From the NCBI GenBank assembly GCA_041744795.1, contig JBGTKD010000180.1:1-21274 (forward strand): DNA of 21,274 bases. Direction: 5' to 3'. Positions 14,108-21,274 of the stretch are shown in pieces; position 1 is the stretch's first letter; each line of letters starts with the position of its first letter. The translations under genes and the position numbers were made by a program. Origin of the DNA: DATHWB01 sp041744795 (GTDB taxonomy: Bacteria > Actinomycetota > Acidimicrobiia > Spongiisociales > ZC4RG35). Under the pieces are notes generated by a model. The model made no database searches, was not told the DNA's origin, and saw only the letters and a program-made list of their open reading frames with translations.

Positions 14108-15508
14108 CTACTCCCGGTCATCTCCCAAACGCTGCGCACGGTAGCGGTCCGCCATCTTGCGCACGAAGCCGGGCACGTTGCGCTGTCTGCCGCGCGCCAC
14201 TCCGAGTGCCCCCGGCTCGACATCGTCAGTGATCACTGAGCCCGCAGCGGTCATCGCACCGTCTCCGACCGTCACTGGCGCCACCAACATCGAGTTCGAT
14301 CCGATTAATACATCGTCGCCGATAATGGTTTCGTACTTGGCAAAGCCGTCGTAATTGCAGGTGATGCTGCCGGCCCCGATGTTCGAACCTGCTCCAATCG
14401 TGGCGTCGCCCATGTAGCTGAGATGCGGCACCTTGGAACCCTCACCTACGACCGTCTTCTTGGTCTCCACGAACGTCCCCAGTTTGGCGTTGCGATGCAA
14501 CACCGTGCCCGGTCTCAAGGATGCGTATGGACCGACCTCGCAGCCCTCCCCGATTTGAGCGCCGCGCACGACGGAGAACCAGATCCGGGTCCCTGGTCCA
14601 ATCGAACTGGCCGAGACATACACATCCGGACCCAACACCGCCTCGGCTGCCACCGTCGTCCCCGCTTCGAGATGTACCCCTGGATATAGAACTACCCCGG
14701 GCTCGAGCACAACGTCAGCATCGATGTAGACCGTCGACGGGTCGATCATCCGAACCCCGGCCTCCATCCACCTCCCAGCCAAGCGCCGTCGCAACACTGC
14801 CGCCGCCTCGGCCAGGTGGGAGTGAGTGTTCACCCCGGAAACACTGTCAGGAGCAGCACGTACGGCAGCGATTGCGTCTCCCCGGTTGGTGGCCATGGCT
14901 ATCAGGTCGGTCAAATAGAACTCGCCCTGAGCATTGTCGGGCCGCAGACCCGCCAGATCCCGGCGCATCGTCTCAGCATCGAAGACGTACATCCCGGCGT
15001 TTACCTCATCTATCGCCAACTGGCTCTCATCGCTATCGGCCTGCTCGACGATGCCAACCACAGAGCCGCTCTCGTCGCGCACGATCCGCCCATAGCCGGA
15101 CGGATCTTCTACCACCGTCGAGAGCAGTGCCATCGCCGCTCCCGAAGCGGAGCGAGTTTCGATGAGCGCCGACAGTGTCTGGCCATCGATAAGTGGTGTG
15201 TCACCGGGAAGGACCAGCACGTCCGTTCCCTCGGTCGGCGCGAGGTATTCGAGGGCGATGGACGCGGCATGACCCGTTCCGAGGCGTTCGCTCTGAAGGC
15301 AATGCTCGACATTGTCGGGAAGAGAGGCGACAACGTGTTCTGCGCCGTGGCCTACGACCACAACCGTCCTCTCCGGCTTGGTATCGGCGACGGCTTCCAG
15401 AACCCACGACAGCATCGACATCCCGGCGACGGGATGGAGCACTTTGGGAAGCGACGACCGCATCCGGGTGCCTTCACCTGCTGCGAGTACCACGGCCACA
15501 TGGCCCAC
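14108..15508 (-). CDS. glmU: Bifunctional UDP-GlcNAc pyrophosphorylase / glucosamine-1-P acetyltransferase
   Basis: GlmU acetylates glucosamine-1-phosphate and then couples it to UTP, giving UDP-GlcNAc for peptidoglycan. The 466-residue product has the nucleotidyltransferase signature LAAGEGTRMRSSLPKVLHP at 8-26 and PGDTPLID at 101-108. The C-terminal left-handed beta helix runs from about 255 to 440. The catalytic histidine of the acetyltransferase is H362 in VPHLSYMGDA, followed by NIGAGSITCNYDG. The start is a GTG at 15508 with GAGGG upstream. It is preceded by tRNA-Gln and followed directly by prs. Confidence 0.97.
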   Translation of the reverse strand: MGHVAVVLAAGEGTRMRSSLPKVLHPVAGMSMLSWVLEAVADTKPERTVVVVGHGAEHVVASLPDNVEHCLQSERLGTGHAASIALEYLAPTEGTDVLVLPGDTPLIDGQTLSALIETRSASGAAMALLSTVVEDPSGYGRIVRDESGSVVGIVEQADSDESQLAIDEVNAGMYVFDAETMRRDLAGLRPDNAQGEFYLTDLIAMATNRGDAIAAVRAAPDSVSGVNTHSHLAEAAAVLRRRLAGRWMEAGVRMIDPSTVYIDADVVLEPGVVLYPGVHLEAGTTVAAEAVLGPDVYVSASSIGPGTRIWFSVVRGAQIGEGCEVGPYASLRPGTVLHRNAKLGTFVETKKTVVGEGSKVPHLSYMGDATIGAGSNIGAGSITCNYDGFAKYETIIGDDVLIGSNSMLVAPVTVGDGAMTAAGSVITDDVEPGALGVARGRQRNVPGFVRKMADRYRAQRLGDDRE

Positions 15509-15551
15509 TTACGCCCTCGATTCTTCGGTCGGTCAGGGATTGATAATCGTT

Positions 15552-15626
15552 TGGCTGGGGGGACAGGAATCGAACCCGTACCAACGGGACCAAAACCCGT
15601 CGTGCTGCCAGTTACACCACCCCCCA
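15552..15626 (-). tRNA. tRNA-Gln (anticodon TTG)
   Basis: The cloverleaf has acceptor TGGGGGG/CCCCCCA with discriminator G and an encoded CCA. The anticodon stem ACGGG/CCCGT encloses TTTTGGT, giving TTG, which reads CAA. The T arm is ACGGG-TTCGATT-CCTGT with one G-T pair. It lies 16 bases after ispE and 43 bases before glmU, on the same strand. Confidence 0.95.
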
Positions 15627-15642
15627 AGGGGACGGACCGAGC

Positions 15643-16488
15643 TTACCGAGCCGCGACACCCGTATCTCGCAGCCCCGCGGCAAAGGCTGCCCTGACATCG
15701 GTCACGGACGCGACGGCATCTGTGGCCTCGTCTGGATCCATGAAGAACCCGAAAAAGGCCGACCCGCTTCCCGTCATCGCCACCGGGCGCTCCCACCGCT
15801 GTGCCAGGTCGACTGACCAGTCCCCCAACTCCGGTTCCAAGGAGATCGCTGCCGGTGTGAGGTCGTTGCGCAATGGGGCGTACTCCCGCAATCCAGGCGG
15901 CAGCGCCCGTCCGGCTAACTCCGGACCGAGCGGCTCGTCGAGTTCGTCCCACCGCATGTAGGCAGCCGCCGTCGCTATCTCGACTCGGGGGACCGCCACA
16001 GCGAAACAGAATCCTGCGAGAGGCTGTACCTCCGTGAGCACATCCCCGTGTCCTTCCATCCACGCGGTGCCACCGTCGAGAAAGAAGGGGACGTCCGAGC
16101 CGATCAAAGGAGCACAGGTCCGAACATCGGATTCGCTAAGTCCGTATATCGCCGCTGCCCCACGTAACGCGGCCCCGGCGTCAGACGAACCTCCCCCCAG
16201 TCCGGCGGCATGGGGAATCTTCTTGTTCAGCTCCATGTCGAGCCTCGGTCGATCTGGGTGGCCGACGAGGGCGCGGACCGCCTTCCAAACCAGGTTTTCT
16301 TCGCCATCGGAGATTTCGGCGCCAGACACGACCAGCCGCTCGTCTTCTCCGACGCCGACGGTCAGAAGATCCACCCGGTCGATCGTCTGCACCAACGAAC
16401 GCAGTGGGTGATACCCACGCCCATCGCGGGAGGCAAGCTCGAGGGAGAGGTTGACCTTGGCGGGTGCTTCCCAGACAGTTCGCGTCAC
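15643..16488 (-). CDS. ispE: 4-diphosphocytidyl-2-C-methyl-D-erythritol kinase
   Basis: IspE phosphorylates CDP-methylerythritol in the MEP route to isoprenoids. It is a GHMP kinase of 281 residues, the normal length. The ATP-binding glycine loop PHAAGLGGGSSDAGAAL is at 92-108. K11 in APAKVNL and D132 in IGSDVPFF correspond to the active-site lysine and aspartate. The GTG start overlaps the rsmA stop by four bases (GTGA), so the two are coupled. The MEP pathway is therefore likely in this organism. Confidence 0.96.
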   Translation of the reverse strand: MTRTVWEAPAKVNLSLELASRDGRGYHPLRSLVQTIDRVDLLTVGVGEDERLVVSGAEISDGEENLVWKAVRALVGHPDRPRLDMELNKKIPHAAGLGGGSSDAGAALRGAAAIYGLSESDVRTCAPLIGSDVPFFLDGGTAWMEGHGDVLTEVQPLAGFCFAVAVPRVEIATAAAYMRWDELDEPLGPELAGRALPPGLREYAPLRNDLTPAAISLEPELGDWSVDLAQRWERPVAMTGSGSAFFGFFMDPDEATDAVASVTDVRAAFAAGLRDTGVAAR

Positions 16489-17297
16489 TGTGCCGCCTCG
16501 GCCAGTCGCAGCCAGTCACCCACTCGAAGCTCCTCTGCGCGAGCAGTCGGATCGATTCCCGCACGTCCCAAAGCGGTTTCCGGATCGCTCAATATGTCCG
16601 CCAAGGATCCGCGCAACATCTTGCGACGCTGACCGAACCCAGCCGCGGCGAGAGCGATCGCGGATTCCGCCCCAACCGGCGCGGGTGTGCGAACGATCGA
16701 AACCACTGCCGAACCGACATTGGGTCGCGGAAGAAACACCTGGGGCGGCACCCGAAACTCAAGACGGGCCGCCCCATGAACTCCCACGACGACGCTCGGG
16801 AGGCCGTAGGTCTTCGAGCCTGGACCGGCGACAAGGCGCTCGGCCACCTCGGTCTGGAGCATCACCACGAATCGTTCTATCTGCGGCGTGTGACGGAGCG
16901 CGTCGAGAACTACGGCCGTCCCGACGTTGTATGGGAGGTTGGCGACCATCGTCCACACCCGTCCCGGATCAAGATCAGTCGTCAGATCAACGGCCGACAC
17001 GTCTGAAAAGCGCAGTTCGACCGTCGTGTCCGAAAGCACCTCAGAAAGGACTGGCCGCAGCTTCTCGTCGATCTCGTAAGCCACGACGTCCGCTCCCGCT
17101 TCTGCCAAGGCAAGTGTGAGCGTCCCCGTTCCGGGACCCACTTCGACCACTCCGTCTCCCCTGCTCAGCCCAGCCAGCGAGACGATCTTGCGGGTGATGT
17201 TGGGATCGACGAGAAAGTGCTGGCCCAGCGCCTTGACCGGACGAATCCCGTGACGCTCCAGCAATTCCTTAACGTCCGAGCGGGCCTGGGCGCTCAT
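16485..17297 (-). CDS. rsmA: 16S rRNA dimethyladenosine transferase (KsgA)
   Basis: RsmA/KsgA dimethylates two adjacent adenosines near the 3' end of 16S rRNA, using SAM, late in 30S assembly. The 270-residue product has GQHFL at 25-29, the SAM loop VEVGPGTGTL at 51-60 and the catalytic NLPYNV at 120-125. The C-terminal helical domain has FGQRRKMLRGSL. The ATG overlaps the tatD stop by four bases (ATGA), which fixes the start; a longer frame into tatD is spurious. It is also known as ksgA. Confidence 0.96.
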   Translation of the reverse strand: MSAQARSDVKELLERHGIRPVKALGQHFLVDPNITRKIVSLAGLSRGDGVVEVGPGTGTLTLALAEAGADVVAYEIDEKLRPVLSEVLSDTTVELRFSDVSAVDLTTDLDPGRVWTMVANLPYNVGTAVVLDALRHTPQIERFVVMLQTEVAERLVAGPGSKTYGLPSVVVGVHGAARLEFRVPPQVFLPRPNVGSAVVSIVRTPAPVGAESAIALAAAGFGQRRKMLRGSLADILSDPETALGRAGIDPTARAEELRVGDWLRLAEAAQ

Positions 17298-18058
17298 CGC
17301 GGGTCCCCGAAGATCGAGGCAGCCTTCGTAGCAGTCATCTCGGCTACGACTCCGGTCTCGATCCCCCACACTTTGGCGAGCGCCGCGCCGACCAACCCGA
17401 CCCATTGTGGTTCGTTCTGTTCGGAGCGGTGAGGCGGAGGCGCCAGATACGGCGTATCAGTCTCAACGAGAGCGGATTCGGGCGGGACCTCCCCGGCTCC
17501 TAGGCGCACCGTCTCGCCGGTATCGAAGGCGACCGGACCGGCAAAGGAGAAGGTGACGCCGAGTTCCCGGAAGCGTCGTGTCCAGCGTGGACCACCCGTC
17601 CAACAATGAAGCACTGTCCTGCCACCGGCATCCGCCTCCCCGAGCATCTCGAACACGTCGGCGAAGGCGTCCCGACAATGGACGATCAACGGCTTGTCGT
17701 GCTGTTGGGCGAGCGCGATGTGATCGGAGAATGAGGCCCTCTGAGCGTCTATCGGTGAAAGGTTCCGGTAGTAGTCGAGGCCAGTCTCGCCGACTGCTGC
17801 CGCCTCAGGAACGAGCAACTCGATCTGGTCCCGTTGCTCGGTCCATTGGGCGGCATCGTGTGGATGGAGCCCCGCCGACCAACGAATCCGACGCGGGTGA
17901 TGCAGCGCCAGGGCGCGGGCCGCCAACGACGATTCGGCGTCAACCCCGGGGACCACTACCCAGTCAACTTCCGTAGCGCGATCGAGCAGTTGATCCGGGG
18001 GGCGCCCGTCCAACTGCAAATGACAGTGCGTGTCAACCCATCCCATACGGCCAGTCAT
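17294..18058 (-). CDS. tatD: TatD family metal-dependent hydrolase
   Basis: TatD proteins are TIM-barrel, metal-dependent nucleases or deacylases; DNase activity is reported for some. Metal ligands are visible: H11 and H13 (DTHCH), E91 (VGETGLDYY), H127 (VHCRD), H151 (LHCWTGG) and D201 (ETDTPYLAP). The length is 254 residues. Two starts are possible: ATG at 18058, or ATG at 18046, four codons inside and closer to the conserved GWVDTHCH. Neither has a clear ribosome binding site. It heads the tatD-rsmA-ispE-glmU-prs cluster and diverges from the AbrB-like gene. Confidence 0.93.
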   Translation of the reverse strand: MTGRMGWVDTHCHLQLDGRPPDQLLDRATEVDWVVVPGVDAESSLAARALALHHPRRIRWSAGLHPHDAAQWTEQRDQIELLVPEAAAVGETGLDYYRNLSPIDAQRASFSDHIALAQQHDKPLIVHCRDAFADVFEMLGEADAGGRTVLHCWTGGPRWTRRFRELGVTFSFAGPVAFDTGETVRLGAGEVPPESALVETDTPYLAPPPHRSEQNEPQWVGLVGAALAKVWGIETGVVAEMTATKAASIFGDPR

Positions 18059-18069
18059 GCAAGCACGCT

Positions 18070-18083
18070 CGGGAAACTTCCCG
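18070..18083. promoter_or_regulatory. Dyad CGGGAA-AC-TTCCCG between tatD and abrB
   Basis: Six-base arms flank two central bases in the 83-base divergent gap. The position, 12 bases before the tatD start codon, suits an operator for tatD, the AbrB-like gene, or both. No well-formed promoter hexamers accompany it. Confidence 0.35.
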
Positions 18084-18141
18084 TCCTCGCGGGCTCGAAG
18101 GAAGGGGTGTCGGTAGTGTCAGACGTGGTTTCGGAGGTGAC

Positions 18142-18375
18142 GTGGACACAGGAATTGCCAGAAAGATCGACGATCTTGGAAGGATCGTGATTCCTGCCGA
18201 GACGCGCCGGTTGTTCAACATCCGGGAAGGCGATCAACTTGTCATCTCAATCGAGGGTCCGAACATCGTGCTCCGCAAGCTCGAGGACACCTGCATCTTC
18301 TGTGGAGCCACCGACCAGGTCGGGGTTTTCAAGGGCCGCGGAATCTGTAGCACCTGCCGTGGCCAACTCACCTGA
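18142..18375 (+). CDS. AbrB/SpoVT-like regulator with C-terminal zinc ribbon
   Basis: The 77-residue product starts with a swapped-hairpin AbrB DNA-binding domain (about 3-47: GIARKIDDLGRIVIPAETRR, then GDQLVISIEG). It ends in a two-CxxC zinc ribbon with C51, C54, C69 and C72. The N-terminus is close to B. subtilis AbrB/SpoVT. Similar AbrB proteins with a CxxCG tail occur in clostridia. The start is a GTG with GGAGGTGA directly upstream, a full match to the 16S tail, spaced slightly short. The 3' end meets rsmI with one base between. Targets are unknown; self-regulation would be typical. It lacks an adjacent toxin gene, so an antitoxin role is unlikely. Confidence 0.9.
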   Translation: MDTGIARKIDDLGRIVIPAETRRLFNIREGDQLVISIEGPNIVLRKLEDTCIFCGATDQVGVFKGRGICSTCRGQLT

Positions 18376-18376
18376 C

Positions 18377-19189
18377 TCAGATCCCGTCGTAAATCTGGCG
18401 TCTCGCTAGACCGGTCTCCCGGGCAACCGTTCGAGCCGCGTCTGATCGGGTTGCGCCGGTTCGCGTGAGGATGCGCGCCTTTTCCACCGCATCGTCAATG
18501 CTCACAGTCGGCGCGCTGCCCGGTTCTAGTACGAGCGTGAACTCGCCACGCGGGTCGGTTTCGGTCCACTTGACGATCGCCTTACGTATCGGACCCCACC
18601 AGACCTCTTCGAACTGCTTGGTCATCTCGCGGGCGACACAGATCTCCCGGTCATCCCCGGTGTGTTCTGTCAGGTCGGCCAGATCGGTCAAGACCCGCCG
18701 AGGTGAGCTGAACCACACGACCGGCCGATCCTCGGCTGCGATCGCCGCTAGACGCCGGGCGCGCTCGCCACCCTTGCGGGGTAAGAAGCCCTCGAACACG
18801 AAGCGGTCTCCCCCAAAACCAGACACAGCCAATGCAGAAACCACCGCGCTGGGTCCGGGGATCACGCTGACGATGCCGCCTGCGCGTCTCGCGGCGCGGA
18901 CCGCCAAAACTCCGGGATCTGCCAGCGCGGGAGTGCCGGCGTCCGTAACCAGGGCCACCGTCTCTCCCCGACCGATGCGCTCTTCGATTTCTGTCGCCCG
19001 TATGCCCTCGTTTCCGACGAAGAAGCTGCGGACCTCGGGCGACGCTCCTACGCGTGCCAACAGCACGCCGCTGCGACGGGTGTCCTCGGCAAAAACGACG
19101 TCAGCGGTTCGCAGTGTCTCGGCGAGACGCTCCGAAATGTCCCCAAGATTGCCTATCGGTGTTGCGCAAACCACGAGACGTCCCGCCAT
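18377..19189 (-). CDS. rsmI: 16S rRNA (cytidine-2'-O)-methyltransferase RsmI
   Basis: RsmI 2'-O-methylates C1402 of 16S rRNA in the decoding centre. The 270-residue product is a tetrapyrrole-methylase-fold enzyme. It has TPIGNLGDIS at 10-19, AEDTRRS at 34-40, VTDAGTPALADPG and SVIPGPSAVVSALAVSG. The ATG at 19189 was chosen because homology starts at MAGRLVVCATPIGN. A GTG at 19219 would add ten poorly conserved residues. Its start lies inside the end of the DUF192 gene. Confidence 0.95.
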   Translation of the reverse strand: MAGRLVVCATPIGNLGDISERLAETLRTADVVFAEDTRRSGVLLARVGASPEVRSFFVGNEGIRATEIEERIGRGETVALVTDAGTPALADPGVLAVRAARRAGGIVSVIPGPSAVVSALAVSGFGGDRFVFEGFLPRKGGERARRLAAIAAEDRPVVWFSSPRRVLTDLADLTEHTGDDREICVAREMTKQFEEVWWGPIRKAIVKWTETDPRGEFTLVLEPGSAPTVSIDDAVEKARILTRTGATRSDAARTVARETGLARRQIYDGI

Positions 19190-19505
19190 GGCGACGATCG
19201 TAGAGGCGAACGATGGCACCGACCTGCGGACTCTCCAGCGGAGTGTCGAGTTCCAACAAGAAGCGAGCGGCGGAATTGCCGTAGATGCGACGCGGCTGAA
19301 GGGTCGAAACGTCGATCACTCGGCCGTGCCCGTCGATAGCCACAACTATCAGCGAACGATCCATTCCGAACCCGTGAACCGACCGAGTCCGAAATATCAT
19401 CGCCCCGCGCCGCGACTTCAACCCACGCCACCGTTCGCTGAAGCGACTGGGTACCGCCACGCCGCGATAGGTCACTGCCCCGATAGAAAGGTCCACGAAC
19501 TCCAC
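19101..19505 (-). CDS. DUF192 family protein
   Basis: The 134-residue product resembles DUF192 (UPF0127), a small beta-rich family of unknown function. Visible features are GVAVPSRFSERWRGLKSRRG, AMIFRTRSVHGFGM (the 'mostly F-x-M-k' core) and IVVAIDGHGRVIDVSTLQP. LLELDTPLESPQVGAIVRL follows. Many members are exported, but no signal peptide is seen. The start is uncertain: GTG at 19505 follows AGGG, and two later GTGs are possible. The last 89 bases overlap rsmI in another frame, and the final 30 residues look non-conserved. Confidence 0.75.
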   Translation of the reverse strand: MEFVDLSIGAVTYRGVAVPSRFSERWRGLKSRRGAMIFRTRSVHGFGMDRSLIVVAIDGHGRVIDVSTLQPRRIYGNSAARFLLELDTPLESPQVGAIVRLYDRRHGGTSRGLRNTDRQSWGHFGASRRDTANR

Positions 19506-19563
19506 GAAGTCGCACCCTACGAACGGGTTGGAGGCACTGGAAGATGCCTCTAGTGGCGCGTCA

Positions 19564-20883
19564 CTAGGGCAAGGCCATGACGATCTGTCGTCCGACCGCC
19601 GGGTCTCCTGCAGCGACGAAGTACACCCGCCCATCATCGATTCGCACGAACGCGAAGTCATCTGCCTCGAAATACGTTCCGCCATCCTGATCTTGCGGCT
19701 CGCCGACAGCCATTCCGGCGAGCACGTAACGAACGAGAGCAGCAGCCATTTCCTCGGAATCAGACGGAGAGTCCCCTACGAACTCGATCAGCAAGGCTGC
19801 CTCTGAGCCGTCGAACCACTGCGTGTAGGCATCGCCACCCCATCCGTTGCTTGCCTCAGAAGCCCCCCCGATTACCTGGTCGAACATGAGATCGAAGCTC
19901 AACTGTCCCCAGACTGAGCGGTAGACCATGTCGTAGCCTGAAATGGCTGGTTCGACCGTGGTCACACTGACCGGCATGTCCCCCTGATAGGCACGGGGGT
20001 CGATTATCTGCTCGGACGAGACGGGTGGTTCGACATAGAGCCTGTTCACCTCGTCGAAGCCGCCGATTCCATGAGCCCTTTGAACAAAGGCCAAACCTTC
20101 TCGGTACGGAAACGTTAGCGAGTTCTGTAGGAACTGCGGCGCGGCATCGAAGACCGCCGAGTCGGCTCCGAAGATCTCCTGCAGCAGCGACTGCTGGTCT
20201 GAAACCGACAGTTGTTGGATGTAGAGAATCTCGGTCAGTGTGGCGTCGCCTTCGACCACGGACAGGAACGCAACCGCCTCGTCGAAGCGCTGCTCATCGA
20301 TCAGCTTTTGATAGGAGTCGTTGAATCCGAAACGCTGGTCGGTGAGTGCGTGTGTGAGTTCATGGACGAGCGTGGCTTTCTGAAGCGGCGTCAGGTCCTC
20401 TCCCGCTGGTACCACCAATTCGCCAGCTTCGCCGTCGTAGTAACCCGCCACCTGCTCGCCATAAAGGTCAAGGTAGAGAGCCAAGAGGTCGATCTGCGGA
20501 TCCAGCAGTCCGAGCAGTTTTAGGAGCGCCTCGTCAGCTGGAACGTCCTCCACATCCTCGGCGATGGACTCGCGCACCCGAACCTCGAGCTCATCCGCCG
20601 TCACGACCACGATGGTGGGAGGGGTGAGGAATTGGAGTTCGCGTAGCTGTTCGGTGACCGAGATCAACTCGGCGATCTCCTGGCGCATCGCCAGCGGCAA
20701 CGACTCGGTGCCGACCGGAAGCGTGGTCGTCGTCGGAGATGTTGTCGACGTCGAAGATGCCGCCGTTGACGGGGCGACCACCACGGCCGTCGTAGTCGTG
20801 GTGTCCTGGGTAACGACCGAGCAAGCAGTTGCAGAGAGCGCGTACGCGGCCGCCAGAACGAAGGAGAGGATGCGGGAGATCAC
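19564..20883 (-). CDS. Putative secreted lipoprotein with HExxH metallopeptidase motif
   Basis: The 439-residue protein begins with a hydrophobic signal and a lipobox-like ATAC with C21, so lipid anchoring is likely. A Thr/Ser/Pro linker covers 26-58. A globular region carries VHELTHALTDQRF, with HExxH at H174-H178. EGDA at 211-214 is a candidate third zinc ligand, as in gluzincin-like peptidases. Tyr- and Asp-rich stretches follow. I recognise no named family, and activity is inferred from motifs only. The start is a GTG at 20883, with a TATTCT -10-like element at 20894-20899 on the minus strand and no ribosome binding site. DUF192 and rsmI follow on the same strand. Confidence 0.8.
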   Translation of the reverse strand: MISRILSFVLAAAYALSATACSVVTQDTTTTTAVVVAPSTAASSTSTTSPTTTTLPVGTESLPLAMRQEIAELISVTEQLRELQFLTPPTIVVVTADELEVRVRESIAEDVEDVPADEALLKLLGLLDPQIDLLALYLDLYGEQVAGYYDGEAGELVVPAGEDLTPLQKATLVHELTHALTDQRFGFNDSYQKLIDEQRFDEAVAFLSVVEGDATLTEILYIQQLSVSDQQSLLQEIFGADSAVFDAAPQFLQNSLTFPYREGLAFVQRAHGIGGFDEVNRLYVEPPVSSEQIIDPRAYQGDMPVSVTTVEPAISGYDMVYRSVWGQLSFDLMFDQVIGGASEASNGWGGDAYTQWFDGSEAALLIEFVGDSPSDSEEMAAALVRYVLAGMAVGEPQDQDGGTYFEADDFAFVRIDDGRVYFVAAGDPAVGRQIVMALP

Positions 20884-21029
20884 AGAGAACCGAAGAATAC
20901 CGGCCCCGACCCGCCTAAACGGCTGCCAGCCAACGGACGCGGGTGTTAAGGCCGCCGGTGGACGCTCGTTATCGCCTTAGATCGAAACTGGCCATACAAG
21001 TGGAACACAGAACGCCCACCTCCGTCGGC
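20884..21029. other. Intergenic gap between mazF and the lipoprotein gene
   Basis: I see no gene here. The only candidate site is TATTCT on the minus strand at 20894-20899, a possible -10 for the lipoprotein gene. A short hairpin (CCGTC 21022-21026 with GACGG 21035-21039) spans the mazF stop but lacks a T-run. Confidence 0.4.
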
Positions 21030-21274
21030 CTACAGACGGCAATCAACCGCCACCGCCAGCGCTGTGCAGACTTCTCGCATGCGCTCGTCAGCCAACCTGC
21101 CTAGACGCTCGGTCAGCGTCCCAACGGAAACGCTCTCCACTGAGTCGAGATTGACAGCCGACTGAAGAGGGATCGGATCGTCCCCGGGTTCCAGCACAAC
21201 CTCGCTAGCAAGCCCGCGAATCGTCGTGGTGCAGGGAGCGACCAGTGCCCTTCGGAGCCGTGGGATGGCGGCGT
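21030..21274 (-). CDS. MazF/PemK family endoribonuclease toxin, 5' end cut by the window
   Basis: MazF toxins cut single-stranded RNA at short motifs; a cognate antitoxin neutralises them. The 81 visible residues, ending at a TAG at 21030-21032, form the C-terminal three quarters of the family. VAPCTTTIRGLASEVVL matches the MazF segment CVPCTTQ that holds the catalytic threonine. It is followed by PLQSAVNLDSVESVSVGTL and ERLGRLADERMREVCTAL, typical of the PemK/MazF end. The N-terminus and any antitoxin gene would lie beyond the right edge. Confidence 0.9.
   Translation of the reverse strand, partial: AAIPRLRRALVAPCTTTIRGLASEVVLEPGDDPIPLQSAVNLDSVESVSVGTLTERLGRLADERMREVCTALAVAVDCRL

Noticed and set aside
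14816..15961. 381-codon plus-strand frame
   Set aside because: Antisense to glmU, tRNA-Gln and ispE.
18142..18375. AbrB-like protein as antitoxin to MazF
   Set aside because: The mazF gene is about 2.7 kb away, and the AbrB-like protein has a zinc ribbon instead of a toxin-binding tail.
18465..19553. 362-codon plus-strand frame
   Set aside because: Ser/Arg/Thr-rich antisense of rsmI and DUF192.

Overview
The window looks like chromosome from a GC-rich actinobacterium, probably a deep-branching one such as the Acidimicrobiia. Class level is inference. The evidence is a WhiB protein, a DUF3107 protein, a Rho with a long disordered N-terminal insert, and GTG/TTG starts. It is mostly core housekeeping sequence, densely packed, with starts and stops overlapping by 1-14 bases. 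The accessory parts are the left edge, a sialidase-like gene remnant, a lipoprotein and a MazF toxin cut by the right edge. No prophage, insertion sequence or CRISPR array is visible.

Layout. (1) 1-464 has no confident gene; it holds a compact array of DNA stem-loops with GAA or GCA triloops. (2) 465-7335, all minus strand, reads tRNA-Arg(CCG), hom, thrC, rho, rpmE, a DUF1385 membrane protein, prfA. This is the actinobacterial hom-thrC-(thrB)-rho-rpmE-prfA-(prmC) block, but thrB and prmC are not in their usual places. (3) 7450-8235 is ku on the plus strand, probably leaderless. (4) 8259-10203 holds a BNR/sialidase-like remnant, 4-hydroxyphenylpyruvate dioxygenase and a divergent Lrp/AsnC regulator, with a palindrome between the last two. 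(5) 10209-12078 holds yqeY and a glycerophosphodiester phosphodiesterase on the minus strand, a WhiB1-like gene on the plus strand ending in a strong terminator, and a DUF3107 gene. (6) 12170-12736 is a LysM membrane protein whose end overlaps yjbQ. (7) 12720-18058, minus strand, is tatD, rsmA, ispE, tRNA-Gln(TTG), glmU, prs, yjbQ. (8) 18142-19505 holds an AbrB-like regulator with a zinc ribbon, convergent with rsmI, which overlaps a DUF192 gene. (9) 19564-20883 is a putative HExxH lipoprotein, followed by the 3' end of mazF.

How the genes fit together: hom and thrC make threonine from aspartate semialdehyde, except for the kinase step. rho, rpmE, prfA, rsmA and rsmI serve transcription termination and ribosome function. 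ispE feeds isoprenoid synthesis, glmU makes UDP-GlcNAc and prs makes PRPP. hpd with its Lrp neighbour is a likely tyrosine-catabolism unit.

The most notable points are the left-edge stem-loop array, the Bacillus-like order and orientation rsmI-abrB-tatD-rsmA-ispE-glmU-prs, the palindromic site shared by hpd and lrp, and the repeat-rich disordered region of Rho. I did not find a clearly new multi-gene system.
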